This document shows, piece after piece, positions 10,551 to 23,260 of a stretch of DNA of 64,000 bases. Location: the NCBI GenBank assembly GCA_030765065.1, contig CM060988.1, positions 200,506,565 through 200,570,564 on the forward strand, written 5' to 3'. The translations under genes were made by a program, and so were the position numbers. Origin of the DNA: Deroplatys truncata. Taxonomy: Eukaryota; Arthropoda; Insecta; Mantodea; Mantidae. The notes beneath the pieces were generated by a model. That model saw only the letters and a program-made list of their open reading frames with translations, did not search any database and was not told the origin of the DNA. How positions within the stretch are numbered: position 1 is the stretch's first letter; each line of letters begins with the position of its first letter.

Positions 10551-11430
10551 ACAAAAAAAATGTGTTACATCATTCACATGACTTTCTCTACTCATTCCTC
10601 AACAAACTATTCTTACAAAAGCTTATTATTTTCTCTGCTTCATGTTAATCAAGATAAGCATTTATAACAACGATTTTATTACATATTTCCTTATAGGTAC
10701 AATGGGAATAGGGGAACACAGTAGGCTTAGGTGAGCTACAGTAGGCTTAAGCGGCTGGTCCGCTAGTGATGGCTTTGAAATTATATTCTCTTTACATGAC
10801 CAAGAAAAACGAAAACAATCAATAACTTTCCATTTGAGAAAAGTATAAATATTTGAAAATTCAAATCAATAACAAGGAATATCTCAGAAATGCTTAATTC
10901 TACCAACAAAACAAACAAACAAAAAATGACATAAATTGCGTGCTTTAACGAGATCTACATTTTTTATGTAGTAACATTTTGTCTATCTCTTACAATTTAC
11001 CAGTTATACAGAAGTCATACGGAATGAAGAAGATTTCACAGGCTACTCCCAGAAAATTCAAGATGTACATTTCATTTGTCAAGAAAATATTTTAAACATG
11101 CAATATTTTAATCAAAATCATTACAGCTACTTTTGAGAAAATCAAACCTTTCTATTTTAAGGGTAGTTTGGGGCACAGGGGATTTTCTTGAAAATCTTTC
11201 TGTTGCAACTTTGCAAATGCTGAACTTAAACACCACATTTGGTATTTAAACGATATTTAGTTTTTGAATCACGCTGCTCAAAGACACACACAGACCTTTT
11301 TCTAAAAATGCTTTTCTGGATTCAGAGAGTCAAAACATGTATTTCTGGTCAAATGGTTATCTAGGTGTCAAATGTTTGGTTGGAATGTTCCTCTAGTTAT
11401 TATGGGTAAAGTATTAGACAAAGTAAAACA
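10551..11430 (+). repeat. R2-family copy, diverged
   Basis: It begins with ACATCATTCACATGACTTTCT and follows the family order: CTTCATGTTAATCAAGATAA, CAATAACTTTCC, TTACCAGTTATACAGAAGTC, ATTTTAATCAAAATCATTAC, GGGTAGTTTGGGG, ACAAAACATGTATTTCTGGT-type end. The microsatellite is only ACACACACAGAC here. The 3' end is degraded. Confidence 0.65.
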
Positions 11431-12299
11431 CATCAAACTGAAATTTGAAAGGAGACAGGTCCAGTGGATTATTTGCATTTTTCTCAAAATTGGATGTGAT
11501 ATAGTTGGCTGATTTTGTTGACAGTACTCACATTATAATTAACATTGATTGTGCAAAAAATAGTATGCAAGGCACATGTAAAACAGAAGTTTTCTTTGAT
11601 TCTGTTATAAACAATCTTTCATGGTTGTATCATAACATCTACAGAGTCTTTATTTGGAAATGTGGCTGGTCTAATCGGAATTTTATTGGCGGGAAGCATG
11701 CTGTTTGAGTCAAATATCTATACTCCCTTAAATTCAAGCCATAATCACATAGAAGATATTCTCCATACATCCCTCACATCTTTTGTATTAACATGGCCAC
11801 AGAGCGTTCGTTAACAGTATCCAGTTGCACAAATTAACTCTTCTCACATTATCACAATTCCAGTTATCTTATAGAGTTTTAATTTTAAAAGTTCAGTGGC
11901 TTTCCAAGCCGAGGTTTGCAAAATTCCTGTGCAAGTTTTCTCAGACATTTCTTTGGACTTCTTCTTACTTTTCTCAAGTTATTATGTCAAGTTTTACCTC
12001 TGTAAGAACACAGCAGTTGCTAATCAAGAATAGATCCCGTTTCCCTAAATTACATTTTACATATTATATAAAATCAAATCTTTAGCTTGTGAAAACTATT
12101 TTTAGTAGTTATTTTGTAACTTTCAGAAGCTATTTTAGGTGCCACAAAACTGGTTTTTAAGAAATTATGTAGAAAATTTGAGTAATTAGAAACCAGAACA
12201 AGATCAATTTTGAGATCTACAGGAAATCTACACATTCTGAAAACTACATAGAAAACAATAGTTTCAACCCAGTACCACAAAACATGCATACAGTTTGAC

Positions 12300-13040
12300 C
12301 CATAGACTAGTTTACACACCATTAGCAGAAACAGAATACAAACACATGGTTAACACAGCCATGAACAATGGCTTCACCAAACAAATCATTGACAAAAAAT
12401 AGCACATTTCAAGAAACAGAAACACAATAAGGACACCACAAATCTCACCCAACAAAAAAGCAAAATGATTTTCAAGAAGTTTACTTTCCACCCAAGGACT
12501 CACTACAAATTCCACAACATTTGCCTAGCTCCACAAAACAGATTAAGTCTAGATAACAACAACAACTCTGCAACAAATCAAAGGACCAAATCCTTCAGAA
12601 CAAAAGAGCAGGAATCTATCAAATTAATTGCCCAGAATGTGACCAAATATACATAGGTTAAAAGAAAAAGAAATTTGGAGACCAGATTAAAAGAACACAT
12701 CAAATACAAACAAATGGACAAATCTGCAGTTGCACATCACTTTTGGATGACAAATCACATCACACCAAATATATCACTCTTAAAACCGACAAAACACACA
12801 GCAGAGTTGGATACTTGGGAAAATTATTAATCACTAAACATAAACACCATGTGATAAATTTTGAATTGCCACCACCAAACCCACTATGGAATTTCATCAC
12901 TACACCAGATTCCAACACACACAGATGCATACCGGACACCACCACGAGGAACCAGTCAGCCACTTCCGATGATAGGAGCAATTAACTCCTGAAACTGGTC
13001 AAGGTGTAAAACATGTAAGTGATGTTAAGTGCTCAACTCC
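12300..13040 (+). mobile_element. Penelope-like element 3' part, GIY-YIG region
   Basis: Plus-strand coding relics: LAETEYKHMVNTAMNNGFTK resembles the stretch between RT and endonuclease in Penelope-like elements. Next come RAGIYQINCPECDQIYIG (GIY...YIG), a frame-broken RTHQIQTNGQ-type stretch, and SRVGYLGKLLITKHKHHVIN. A stop and frameshifts disrupt it. It ends in a hammerhead-like motif (12961-13006), as known for Penelope-like terminal repeats. The RT itself is missing. Confidence 0.7.
12961..13006 (+). ncRNA. Hammerhead-ribozyme-like motif
   Basis: The order is CACTT, CCGATGA (consensus CUGANGA with one change), stem AGGAG/CTCCT with a seven-base loop, GAAAC, TG, GTC, then AAGGTG, which can pair with CACTT with one bulge. 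This fits a minimal type I hammerhead with a very short stem III, as described in Penelope-like elements. The U-to-C change in the core and an extra T before stem II suggest this copy is inactive. Confidence 0.5.
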
Positions 13041-13519
13041 AACTCAAATTTTCTACATAATTTCAAATTCACATCACTGTTACTAGTTCATCCATATTTT
13101 ATAATGGTTTTTAAGAGTTTAAAATTCTGAGTTCTAGTGATAACAAGCAAAATCTTAGCCATGTTGTTCTGAATTAGATTATTACATGCAAGTGTCTTTC
13201 GGCCAATGCATGGTCTCATTGATGCCTTCCTCACTAATCAGAATACAACTTAATCAACAGTTTTAAACTATGGTGCTCAAAAACTAATAAATAATAGTTT
13301 TATCTGCTACATTAATTCTTTATTTGTATAATCTCTGCTTCAATTTGACTAAGGAGTCTGTTAAGACTAATGTCATGCACCTCCCTGTTCACTATTGGAA
13401 GCTAGTATAAACTGTAAAAATGGCAAGATTTGGTGATCTGCAAATTCAAAATATAAAAGAAGCGGTATATGATCTAATGCCACATTATACAAAAATGTAA
13501 GCCACTTCAGTAATTATCC

Positions 13520-15285
13520 TAAAAGTACAAACAAAACTGATGTGTAACATTCACATGACTTTCTGTACTCTCCATCGCTTATTAGTGGATATACAAATTA
13601 TTCTTACAAAAGTTTATTTTCCTACCTACTTCATTTTAATCCAGATTAACCTTTCCAGAAATAGCTGCATTACTCATTTCATTATATACACAAAGAGAAC
13701 TGAACACTATATGCTGGCCTTAAAATTTCATGTTGTTTCCATGACATCATGAGAAACAACTAAAAATCGAAAGGACTTTAAAAGACTGGCTAGTATTAAG
13801 CAATTCGAACCATTAGTAATGAATACCTCACAAATGGCTGATGCCAAAAAAAATTCTGATGTGTTACACTCACATGACTTTCTCTACTCTTGTACAAACT
13901 ATTTTTACAAACACTTATTCTCCATATGCTTCATGTTAATCTAGATATCGAGATGTTAATCTTATTGCTAATTTTCTTGTAGATGCAAGGGGAATATGGT
14001 AGGCTTTAAGCGATAGTCAAATATTTTAAGAGCCGGTTGCAATGTGGAGCATTCCATTCTCCTTGCATTACCAGGACAAAAAAAATGAATAACGAATTCC
14101 CATTTGAGAAAAAGTATAAGTATTGGAAAATTAAAGGGAATTACAAGCAATATCTTGAAAATGGTTCACTCAACAACAAAAATGAATATGATATAAATTG
14201 TGTCTTTTAACGTGATCTACATTTTTTGTGAAGTAAAAGTTTGTCTATCTCTTATGGTTTACCAGTTATGTAAACATCGTTCACAATGAAGAATACTTTT
14301 GGAGACATTCCCAGAAAATTTCAGATATACATTTTATTTGTCATGAAAGTATCTTAAATATATGATATTTTAATCAAAATCGTTAAGAGCCATTTTTGAG
14401 AAAATTAAAATTTTCAAAAAATGTTCCATGTAAAGGGTAGCCTGGGGTGGGGGGATTTTCTTGAAAACCTTCGTGTCACATCTCTGGAAGATACTGAACC
14501 TAAATACCAAGTTTGGTGTTTATCCGACTGTTCATTTTTTAAGACACACACACACGCACACACGCACGCACGCACCCATGCACGCACGTACGCACGCACA
14601 CACACACACACACACGCACGCACATGTTTCCAAAAAGACTTTTTTTGGATTCAGGAGGCCTCAAAACATGTATTTCCGGTGAAATATCGGTATCAAATTT
14701 TTGGGTGGAATACAATACTTTCCCTACTTATTATACATAGTAGAGAAAGTAAAAACAGTTTATAATAAATTGCATGTTTTAAAGAAATCTACATTTTTTG
14801 TATAGTATGTTTTTGTCTATTGCTTAACATATACCACTTATACAAGATTCCTTCTGAATGACGAGGACTTCACAGGTTATTCGCAGAAAATTCAAGATAT
14901 AATTTTATTTATCATGTAAATATCTTTGATATATAGAGCTTTAATCAAAATCATTAAAGCCATTGTTGAGAAAATAACAAATTTCGAAAAATGTCCCATC
15001 GAAAGAATAGTGGGGGTGAGGGATTTTCTTGAAAATCATGGTATTGGCTCTTTGGAAGATATTGAACCTAAATACAAAGTTTGGTATTTAACCGAATTTT
15101 CATTTTTGAATTATGCTGTTCTCTCATGCATGCATGCATGCATGCATGCATGGACCTTTTTCTAAAAGTTCTTTTTTTGGATTCTGGGGGTCTCAAAACA
15201 TGTATTTCTGGTGAAATCTCAATATCGAATTTTTGGGTGGAATGCAATTCATTCTCTACCTAAGAGAAATGCCAGAGGAAGTAAA
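13520..15285 (+). repeat. R2-family copy split by an R element
   Basis: Left part 13520-13854 starts GATGTGTAACATTCACATGA and runs to GATGCCAAAAAAAA. The right part resumes at 14751 with AAAAACAGTTTATAATAAATT and ends near ACCTAAGAGAAATGCCAGAG. It has its own microsatellite, (CATG)n at about 15123-15152, where R copies have CA repeats. Confidence 0.75.
13855..14750 (+). mobile_element. R-family element, plus copy, in an R2 A-run
   Basis: This 896-bp copy starts TCTGATGTGTTACACTCACA and ends TACATAGTAGAGAAAGT. It is flanked by A runs on both sides within an R2 copy. The microsatellite is CACACACGCACGCACG-like (about 14544-14622). No coding capacity is visible. Confidence 0.85.
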
Positions 15286-15520
15286 GACAGCATTATTTTC
15301 GCATGTGAATGTACTAAAAGTTCAAAGACATGGCACCATTCTCACATTGTAATTATCTTACTGAATCCCTCCTAAAGTTTACTTAGGTAATTTAATTTAG
15401 CTTTCAAACTCACGCTTGTTCTCATTAGAAGATTATTTAACGACCTTCAGTATTGAAATAATTACCATGACAACAAGCATTTGTTAACCTCAATTGAATT
15501 ACCAGCACTTGATAATGTAC

Positions 15521-15707
15521 CTGTTTAGGGGTTAGCATGCTGTCCAGTAGCATGTCGGGATGACACAGTTCTTCTGGGTTCTGCAGGCATCTCTCCAACA
15601 CCCACTCCTGACTACAGATCTGCCGTAACACATGCTGTGCAAAGTCAGAGAGTCCTGCTGCATTCTCAATGGTGCCTGTAGTATTGCTCACCGACGAAGT
15701 AATCGCC
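15521..15707 (-). CDS. MED12: MED12 exon (sixth in window)
   Basis: A 187-nt exon with acceptor TTTAATTTCAG and donor GTACAT. One base completes the alanine codon begun in the previous exon. It reads AITSSVSNTTGTIENAAG then LSDFAQHVLRQICSQEWVLE, RCLQNPEELCHPDMLLDSML and TPKQ, ending in phase 0. The block HVLRQICSQEWVLERCL matches the MED12 segment with consensus VLRxICxQEWVxERCL. Confidence 0.94.
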
Positions 15708-15835
15708 CTGAAATTAAACCCAAAACTGGACTGCATTAAACTCAATCCAGACTCAAGTTATAACTGAAGCAATAGTTGACCATGGGCCTAACACTGTAAC
15801 TGAAAGATGCATGTGTAAAATAAAACAAAGATATA

Positions 15836-16318
15836 CACGATTATTCAAAAAGAAGGATCAGATTTTAAATATTCATTTTTAATGAACAACAATAGATACC
15901 AACACATACAACACATCATTGAATAGAGGAAAGTTCAAAGTTTTAAGCCCCCACCTGTTAGTTCCATTCAGTGCCTACAGCGGTGCTGGGTTTGCTTACG
16001 AGAAAATGGCAACGCCAGACAAAAAGTCGTTTGGTGTGCTGCAGTATGCAAAGAGTGAATCCATTGTTTCATTGCAGCGTACATTCCATTGTAAGTTCAA
16101 CAAAGAGCCACCTCGTCATAAAATATTTTACAATTGATACAATAAATTCGAAAAAGATGGTTGTGTATGCAAACGAAAAGCACTGGCCGTCCTCACATAA
16201 CAAATGGTGCTCATTTTGAACTTTCCTCTATTCAGTGATATATTGCATGTGTCGCCATCTATTGCCATTCTTTAGAAATAAATATTTAAAGTCTGTTCCT
16301 TCTTTTTGAATAATCCTG
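15836..16318 (+). mobile_element. Short Tc1/mariner-type element with long TIRs
   Basis: This 483-bp element is flanked by TA. The ends are inverted over about 105 bp, from CACGATTATTCAAAAAGAAG / CAGGATTATTCAAAAAGAAG inward to GAATAGAGGAAAGTTCAAA on both sides. Inside, plus strand from 16006, is a transposase N-terminus: MATPDKKSFGVLQYAKSESI, SLQRTFHCKFNKEPPRHK, then a frameshift and FEKDGCVCKRKALAV. This looks like the N-terminal helix-turn-helix domain (DUF4817 type) of some insect transposases. The catalytic part is deleted. Confidence 0.8.
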
Positions 16319-16319
16319 T

Positions 16320-17833
16320 ATTACTGCATACTTGCCAACTTCCTGAAATTGAATCCTGTAAAACTTTCCCTTGTCCAGCAAAGCGTAATAATTTTGCAAT
16401 GACATGAAATATAAAATAGAAAATGTTCAGTGCAGTAAATGTACAAAACTTCTAGGTAAAATAAATGGGAATTCTGTTTTAAAAGAATGCTTGAAAACAT
16501 GGTCTTTCTGTCACACATGCTGAAATTCTTCCTCGTACCACAATAAACACAGATTAAAGCAAAGAACACCACTTCCTAGGCTATACACACATTTCTAGCC
16601 CATATTTTATGCTTCATAACATCAACTATAAAATAAAATTGTCACAAAAAATGGGAAACTTATATCCTGCAGCCAGAAAATGCGAATAAGATAAATGACA
16701 CATGGGGGAGCTGACTTTACAATTCATGTCATCCATTACTGAGTGTTCGCACCCTAGTTACTAGAGGTCACTAGTGGTGCAAATCTGCATGCTATGCATT
16801 TTGTTGCAGCCCAATGAAAAATTACCATGATCATGATACTCTGGCCTATTGTAGCACTGAATACCATTCAGTCTGTAATCTTAATTAACAATCAGGACTA
16901 TTCAACAACTTTTTGTTAAGATGTAACCATTGTTACACACTATTTGGCATTCTGTAACTTCGTAACAAAACAACATTTTGTTAAGACTAAAGATTTGTTT
17001 GTTGAAAACACCCTGAGACCCTCTTGCTAAGATGTTTTTTACACAACAGACTTGCATACACATTGTTTAAATGCTGCTGTAAGAGGAAAAAAATGATAGA
17101 TATTTGACACTTTAATTATTAAATGTTTATTTATTTGTTCTAGTGTAAAATACTAATGTTACAAATTACACTTGAGTCAGCAATGTTCCTTGTGATAGCA
17201 CTCGTAAATGATGCCCCCAACATAACTTTTAAGAGACAAGTTTTAATAGGCAAATAAATGCTGTGTAATCTCATATTGTAATAAAAAGTAACAGTTATTG
17301 ATTTAAGAATTTTAGATTCAAAAATTGGTTAATCTTTTGTTGATTTCATGCTTCATGAATATATTTGTCTCACTTTTTGGTTAAGATTAGGAACTGAGCA
17401 CTTTTGAGAGCTGTAGGATATTACAGTGATACATTTTCTTTCTGGAATTATTTTAAGATCATTTCCAATCCACTAAAAGAAGTAGCCAGTAGAAATATAT
17501 TTACCTGCTTGTCATACGCATAGAAAATTGAATTTATACTGATGTTGCTGGAAGAGGAAGAACATAATAAAAAGGCAGTCTGTTGGGTTATAAAATAATT
17601 TATACTTAATAAATTTATGTATGAATAGTAATCCAAAATAAAATATTTGTAGCCTTAACATCTCACAGATAACACAACTAGTGAAACTAACCTTTCTTTT
17701 CACTACCTTCCACTAAAATAATGTGGATATTAGCAGATAACAATTATGATTTTCATTGAAAGATTAAGATTTCAGAACATTTCCACAAAACTGAACTAAA
17801 GTTGAACATTGGCAAATCGTGAATAAAAAGATA
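16320..17833. other. MED12 intron, nothing recognised
   Basis: AT-rich intronic sequence. The short open frames have no recognisable motifs, and I see no repeat ends or RNA genes here. Confidence 0.5.
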
Positions 17834-18730
17834 CAAGGCCTGTTCAAAGAAATTCCGGAACTTTGTCCACAACATTTTTCTACGCTTAGCTTTTACTTAT
17901 TGTGTATGGTCTCCTTCACAATTGATACACCGCTCCCAACACTGTTTCCACTTCCGGAAGCAGTCTTAGTACATCTCTTTCTGGATCATGCAAAGCGTCA
18001 TCTGTGAATTTTCTGTTATCTCATCTATCATTCCATATCTTTGCCCTCTCAACAGGGTATTCAACTTTGGAAATAGAAAAAAGTCCACAGGAGCCAGGTC
18101 TGGAGAGTACGGAGGATGAGGCAGCAGAGTGATATCGTTTTTTATACAATAGCCACGCATCAACACGGATGAATGTGGGTGCATTATCGTGATGCAAGAG
18201 CCATGAATTGTCTCGCCACATTTCAGGCTGTTTCCTTCTCACATTTTCTCGCAGGCATCGCAACACATCCCGTTAGTCAGTCTTCAATTGGCACACACAA
18301 TTTCATTGACATTCCTGACATGAGCATCATCGGTAGGCATCGAAGGCGTCCTGAATGAGGGTCATCTTTAACTTCCATGCGGCCATTTTTAAACCACGTG
18401 AACCATTTGTAACACTGAGTACGACTTAAGCACTCATCACCATAGGCTTCCTGCATCACTTGATGTGTCTCTGTAAACGTTTTCTTGAGTTGCAAAATTT
18501 AATGCAGGCGCGTTGTTCCTCTAACTCTGCCATCTTGAAATTCACAAACTGTGCAACACAACGTTCTTCTCAATACAGCACTGAACAATAACTAACAGAC
18601 ATAAAAATAATGAAACTTCCGGTTGTTACACATTAAACACAGGTATGTGCAGGGATGCCAACCGCATTTCGCTCCAATACTCCATTGGCGCGAAATTATG
18701 AATGTTTCGGAATTTTTTGAACAAACCTCC
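17834..18730 (-). mobile_element. mariner deletion derivative, copy 1
   Basis: An 897-bp element flanked by TA. The ends are inverted: GGCCTGTTCAAAGAAATTCC and GGTTTGTTCAAAAAATTCC. The minus-strand N-terminal part (MQLKKTFTETHQVMQEAYGD, ECLSRTQCYKWFTWFKNGRM) is joined to the C-terminal part (WRDNSWLLHHDNAP, TLLPHPPYSPDLAPVDFFLF). The middle third of the usual transposase is missing, the join falling near 18270-18290. The same join occurs in copy 2 (62771-63529). Confidence 0.88.
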
Positions 18731-18732
18731 TA

Positions 18733-20575
18733 AGTATCCACTTATGCTTGATGGTATACATTAAAATTTCAGAAAAATCTGCACGACAACTGGTATCTTT
18801 AAAAAGTATAATTAAAAGCTAAAAACCATAAAGAAAACTAAGCAATAACTGTGGATTGATATCAATTACTGAAACTTACATCAAAACAATATGAAACTGT
18901 GCTGCTACTTCTTTTGTCTGTCTTTCTTAACCTAAAATTAAATTAATTTTACAGCGCCACTGTCACAGCTTGGAGAGTTTTTCCCCATAAAACAATGTAA
19001 TTCTTTGGGGTCACAAGAAGGTGCAAATCTTGCTATTCTAAGCAATGGGTGAATACTATCACAGAGCACATGGATTTTTGATTAGTCATTCCAGTTGGCT
19101 AACAAACCGCAAGAAAACAAATATCGTACTAACAATCGAGTTACAGAATGCCAAATAGTGGCATATTTCTTAAGAGTGGTTTTAAAGCTTAACAAATAAT
19201 TGTAGCCCCCCTTAACAATGAAGTTACAGAACAGCCCTGAATTTAATGCTTTGTCGTGTACGTGGTGAAAATCTGTAACACTTTGAATCTGCCCACAAAG
19301 TTGTAAAAAGGCCTCCACTTCTGTAAATTTTATGGGCAAACCATGAAAGTTGGCAAGTGCAGTAATGTATACATAAAGGCTGTTAAAAATTTAGTATTCA
19401 GTAAGAAAGTTCTTAGTTGGAATAAAGATGAAAAACTTTTATTTATATTACTCATCAGCTGAGAAGTTTAATTCATTTTTTGAAAACTTTCCTTTACTTT
19501 TACTTCCTCAAAATGGCTCTAACAATTCTGATTAAAATGTGATAAGATACTTACATGAGTATTCACCTTAAACTGGGAATGGAAGTCAGAATGAGAACAA
19601 AATTAAAATACAGTATGCAGCAAAACAAACAACACTGAAATTATCCATCATCTGCTGCTCAAGTTTCCATAGCAAGAAGTATTTATTTATTATGTACAAT
19701 AGTTTGACAGATTGTGATTTCAGTTCTGTGTTTATTTCTACAATTATGGTTCTCACAACAGAAGAAAAGGTGCGGAACATTATTTCTGGTCTATGGAGGA
19801 CGACAGAATGTTAAGGAGGTAGATTGGCTAGAATATTTTTGAATGTGCCATGCCATCTTTAAATATTCCATGGCTTGAACCGTATTTATAGCACAGCAAA
19901 AGGTTTTTATGAGTTTCAATGTCTGTAGTAAAAAGAAAGGATGAGCTATCAGCATATTATATTGAGTACACAAGAAGTTATTTCTCTTTGACATATGCAA
20001 TATGATTTCAATGCAGTAGCTGTTTCCATGCAACACAAATTTGATCTGACCCTACTTTCTAAGAGGATCAAATCTAAGCTTCCGTTTGATCTGAGTCTGC
20101 ATTTCCATACAATATTAAATACAGAATGTATACTAAATTTATTACAATTCCCCATGGAAACACAGTATATAGAAAGGGAAGCAAAATATAAAACAGCACG
20201 TTGCATGTGATATTTTTTGGACAATCGCATTTTTCCATGAACTTACCATCAATCACTGACATACCTGGAAGTTGATTTTCCCATATTCATAGCAGCTAAC
20301 CTAACTTACCCACCTCTTTTGCTGTTTTTATTGCCTGTAAGTGCTACTCATACCATAGTCATAAATTTTTAATGCTTTATTATTACACACATGGAATATA
20401 GTATTATTTTTTGTTAAATATTTACCATTTCAGTCTTCCCTCTGTCTTCTGTTTTTATTTCTTAATGTGCATTTAATTTGCATACCAAGTTGATTTTTCA
20501 CATTAGCATACCAGGCGAAACTAACCAAATGACCTTCTTCTTATCAATTTTTTAACATAGCATATGCTCTATCGT
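18733..20575. other. MED12 intron, mostly unrecognised
   Basis: No gene is recognised. A scrap of R-family sequence (TTACTTCC, AAAATGGCTCTAACAATTCT, GATTAAAATGTGAT) lies at about 19496-19550. The remaining short open frames look random. Confidence 0.5.
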
Positions 20576-20585
20576 ACCTTGATTT

Positions 20586-20886
20586 GTCATCCTCCGAGGT
20601 CTAGGGGTGCCATGCAAGCCTCTAGTTCCTTAGGTTGCAAGTTCAAACCCGGCAGAGGGTGATGGATGTGTTGGGCTCAAAAGCCCTTAGCATGGCTTCC
20701 TTTGAGAGGGAAGTAAAGCCAGTGGTCCAGTGTCGTAGATTTATGGCACGTAAAAGAACCTCAGGCCTGATAAAAAGGTCTCTGAGCAAAATTTCTGGTC
20801 TTTCATGCCCAATAGAGAATGGGACGTTAAGAACCACAGTAGTTAAAGAATGTGCATAAATAAAATTCAATTTAATTTAATTTAGA
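20586..20886 (+). mobile_element. tRNA-derived SINE A, copy 1
   Basis: A 301-bp insert flanked by the perfect 10-bp duplication ACCTTGATTT (20576-20585 and 20887-20896). The head holds a B box (GCAAGTTCAAACCCGG) and the tail is AT-rich (AATTTAATTTAATTT). It is closely similar to the copy at 47400-47664 over the whole length, for example GGCTTCCTTTG, TTTATGGCACGTAAAAGAAC and TTTCATGCCCAATA. Confidence 0.88.
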
Positions 20887-20896
20887 ACCTTGATTT

Positions 20897-23260
20897 AGAT
20901 TTATTAACAACCAAAAAAGCACATTCTATCTGCCATGCTTCTTTAATTTCTGCTATCATGATTGGTTGGTATCTTACATTGCGCAGTTGACAATACAAGC
21001 ATTTGCTCTCTTGCACTCCAGTATTTTGATGATAAGTTGGTATATTGATCAAAAGCTTGGCAGTGGAGCAATGGTTTCTCCCCATTTCTTCAGAAAGGGC
21101 ATATAGAGGATTCTGCTATGCCAATCCTGTGCAGATGTTTGTTGAGGCAGTCATGGGCTGTTAGTAATTTAAAAACTGCTACAGAGGATTTGCTTGGTAG
21201 TGTAGTAATTCTAGTCATATTGTTATGTACATTTTCCAATTGTTTTCCTTAATTTTTGTATTGTATGCTGATGTACATAATTATTCTTTTAATACAATGA
21301 TGAGACAGTGGGCCACATGATTTTGATATAGGTCATTTTACTAACCTTCTTGGCCAGAAAATCAGCTGTTTCATTACCTTGTATTCCACAGTGTGCTAGT
21401 ATCCCATGAACTAGTACTCTTTTATTTAAATTAATTGTTTATAATTTTTTGGCATTCTAGGACATTTAGGCTTTTTGGTGTTGTATCAGATGTTATATAT
21501 TATAGCTGCTTTAGAATCAGATAATATTACAACTCTCTTAAATATTTATTTAAAGGTGAGTCGGAATTGCTACACTAACATCACTTAAGTTTGTTCTTTT
21601 CACATATCAATGTCTCTTAAATATGTTTATTTGATAAAGAACATTTTGTAAGGTGAGAAGAATTGCTAAAATTTCACCATCAAATTTGTAGAATTTGAAT
21701 TTAATCTTCTATGAAAAGAAAGGAGTAGGCAGACTGCACCCATAACCATTATTTGGTAGGCGACTCTGACTGAGTAGACATGCAATCATTCTTTAGCAAG
21801 ATATTTTAAATGTATTGTTTTTAGTGATATTTGCTTCAAAACACATGGAGAGGTTTCAAATTTTTTAAATTTGTCTGCTAACTGTAGATAGTGTTCAATA
21901 TCAGATAGGTCTAAAGGGTTGATTTTTGTTTGTAAGTTTTCTTTTAAGTATGAGAATTTTAATTTCTCTTTGACTTCTTGGACTTTATTAAGAAAGTTTT
22001 GTTGAGTTTTTAACTTCACCTGTGGCTTTTTTTTCTTTCTTCTCCAATAGCAATTCTTAATATTTTCCTTATAGCAGGTGAAAATAATCAATGACAATGA
22101 ATTTTCGTGACTTGACTTCAATCAATCTGGCATTTATTTGAAAAAGTTTGTCATGGAACAGATTTCTGTTGTTGTTTTAATGAAAATGGGCATAACATGC
22201 AAATATAAGCTCGATTACATTATTCTAGTTCTAGTTTTGTTATTGACATTTGTCTTTTTCTGCAGTTTTGGGCATGATATCTTCTACAATGTTTTTGCAC
22301 AGTTCACACATGCAGTCTTCATTTGGCTGGTGGAATCTGGCAAAACTTCTGTGGAAACCATGTGTTGTGTATCCTGTCATAGCTCATAGTTTGCCTGTTT
22401 ACATTCTTGTGTCATTATGGCATTGGTTGAGAAGAAGTCATTCCGGATAGCGCTGTCTTTTTTCTGAGTATTTGACGTGTGCCCTTGTAGGCCTTGATGT
22501 TTTTGTTCTGATGTCTTCTATGAAGAAAGTTTCTTTCATTAAGACGTAAGTCAGTCTTGACAGAGCTGTCTTCCCGATACCCAGGATTCATTTCATACAG
22601 CGGCCTTTGACTTTCTCTAGTGTTATGAGGACATTGATTTTTAGTTTGTCCCAGATTATGTGGATCCCATAATTTGCTATGGCTACTTTGAACAGAGTCA
22701 TTGCTGTTTTTATTGAGAGTTATTGGGGCTGTTGCTCTTTCTTTCACATAAATGTTGAAAGATGTCAGTGTTGTTTGGAGAGTAGCTCCAAGATATTTAA
22801 ATTTTGGTACTACTTCTAGTGGTTTATTTTGAAGAGTCAGTGTGTCTTTTGGTGTGAGTTTACCAACTCTTCTGAAAATCATTTGTTTGATTTTTCCATG
22901 TTTATTTGCAGGTCATTTTCCAGGGCCCATAAGATGAGTCTGTTTAGTACCTTTAGAGCTCCTCTTTGTCTTCTGAACCTACTGCCATGTCACGTCAAGT
23001 ATGAGTATTTATAATGATCTTTGTGATGTCTTCTGATGTTGAACAGTGTCGGACTGATTGGGTCTCCTCTGTTTGTATGGGTTTAAGTCTTGGATAGGGT
23101 GATATCATCAGATATTTGAATGTGATTATATCTTAGGATGTCTGAAAGCATTTTTGTTATTTGGCGTGTATGGAACAGACACTCATATACAGTATTTTTA
23201 AGGTTGATGTTGCCAGCCATTTTGATGCTTCAACCAACTGTTAATAAGTAACTAAATAGA
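20897..23260 (-). mobile_element. LINE remnant with RT end and RNase H
   Basis: Minus-strand order fits one element. A degenerate RT active site reads ISDDITLS near 23110. Next come LTLQNKPLEVVPKFKYLGAT and LQTTLTSFNIYVKERATA (22882-22700). An RNase H-like domain follows: LAKE*LHVYSVRVAYQ (about 21800), VILSDSKAAIIYNI (21530), ILAHCGIQGNETADFLAKK (21400-21340). The end includes GVQESKCLYCQLRNVRYQPI. Many stops and frameshifts make it dead. Confidence 0.72.

Noticed and set aside
14414-14765. Cys/Val-rich and Thr/His-rich frames in R elements
   Set aside because: They arise from the CA/TG run and recur only because the element does; frames are not conserved between copies.
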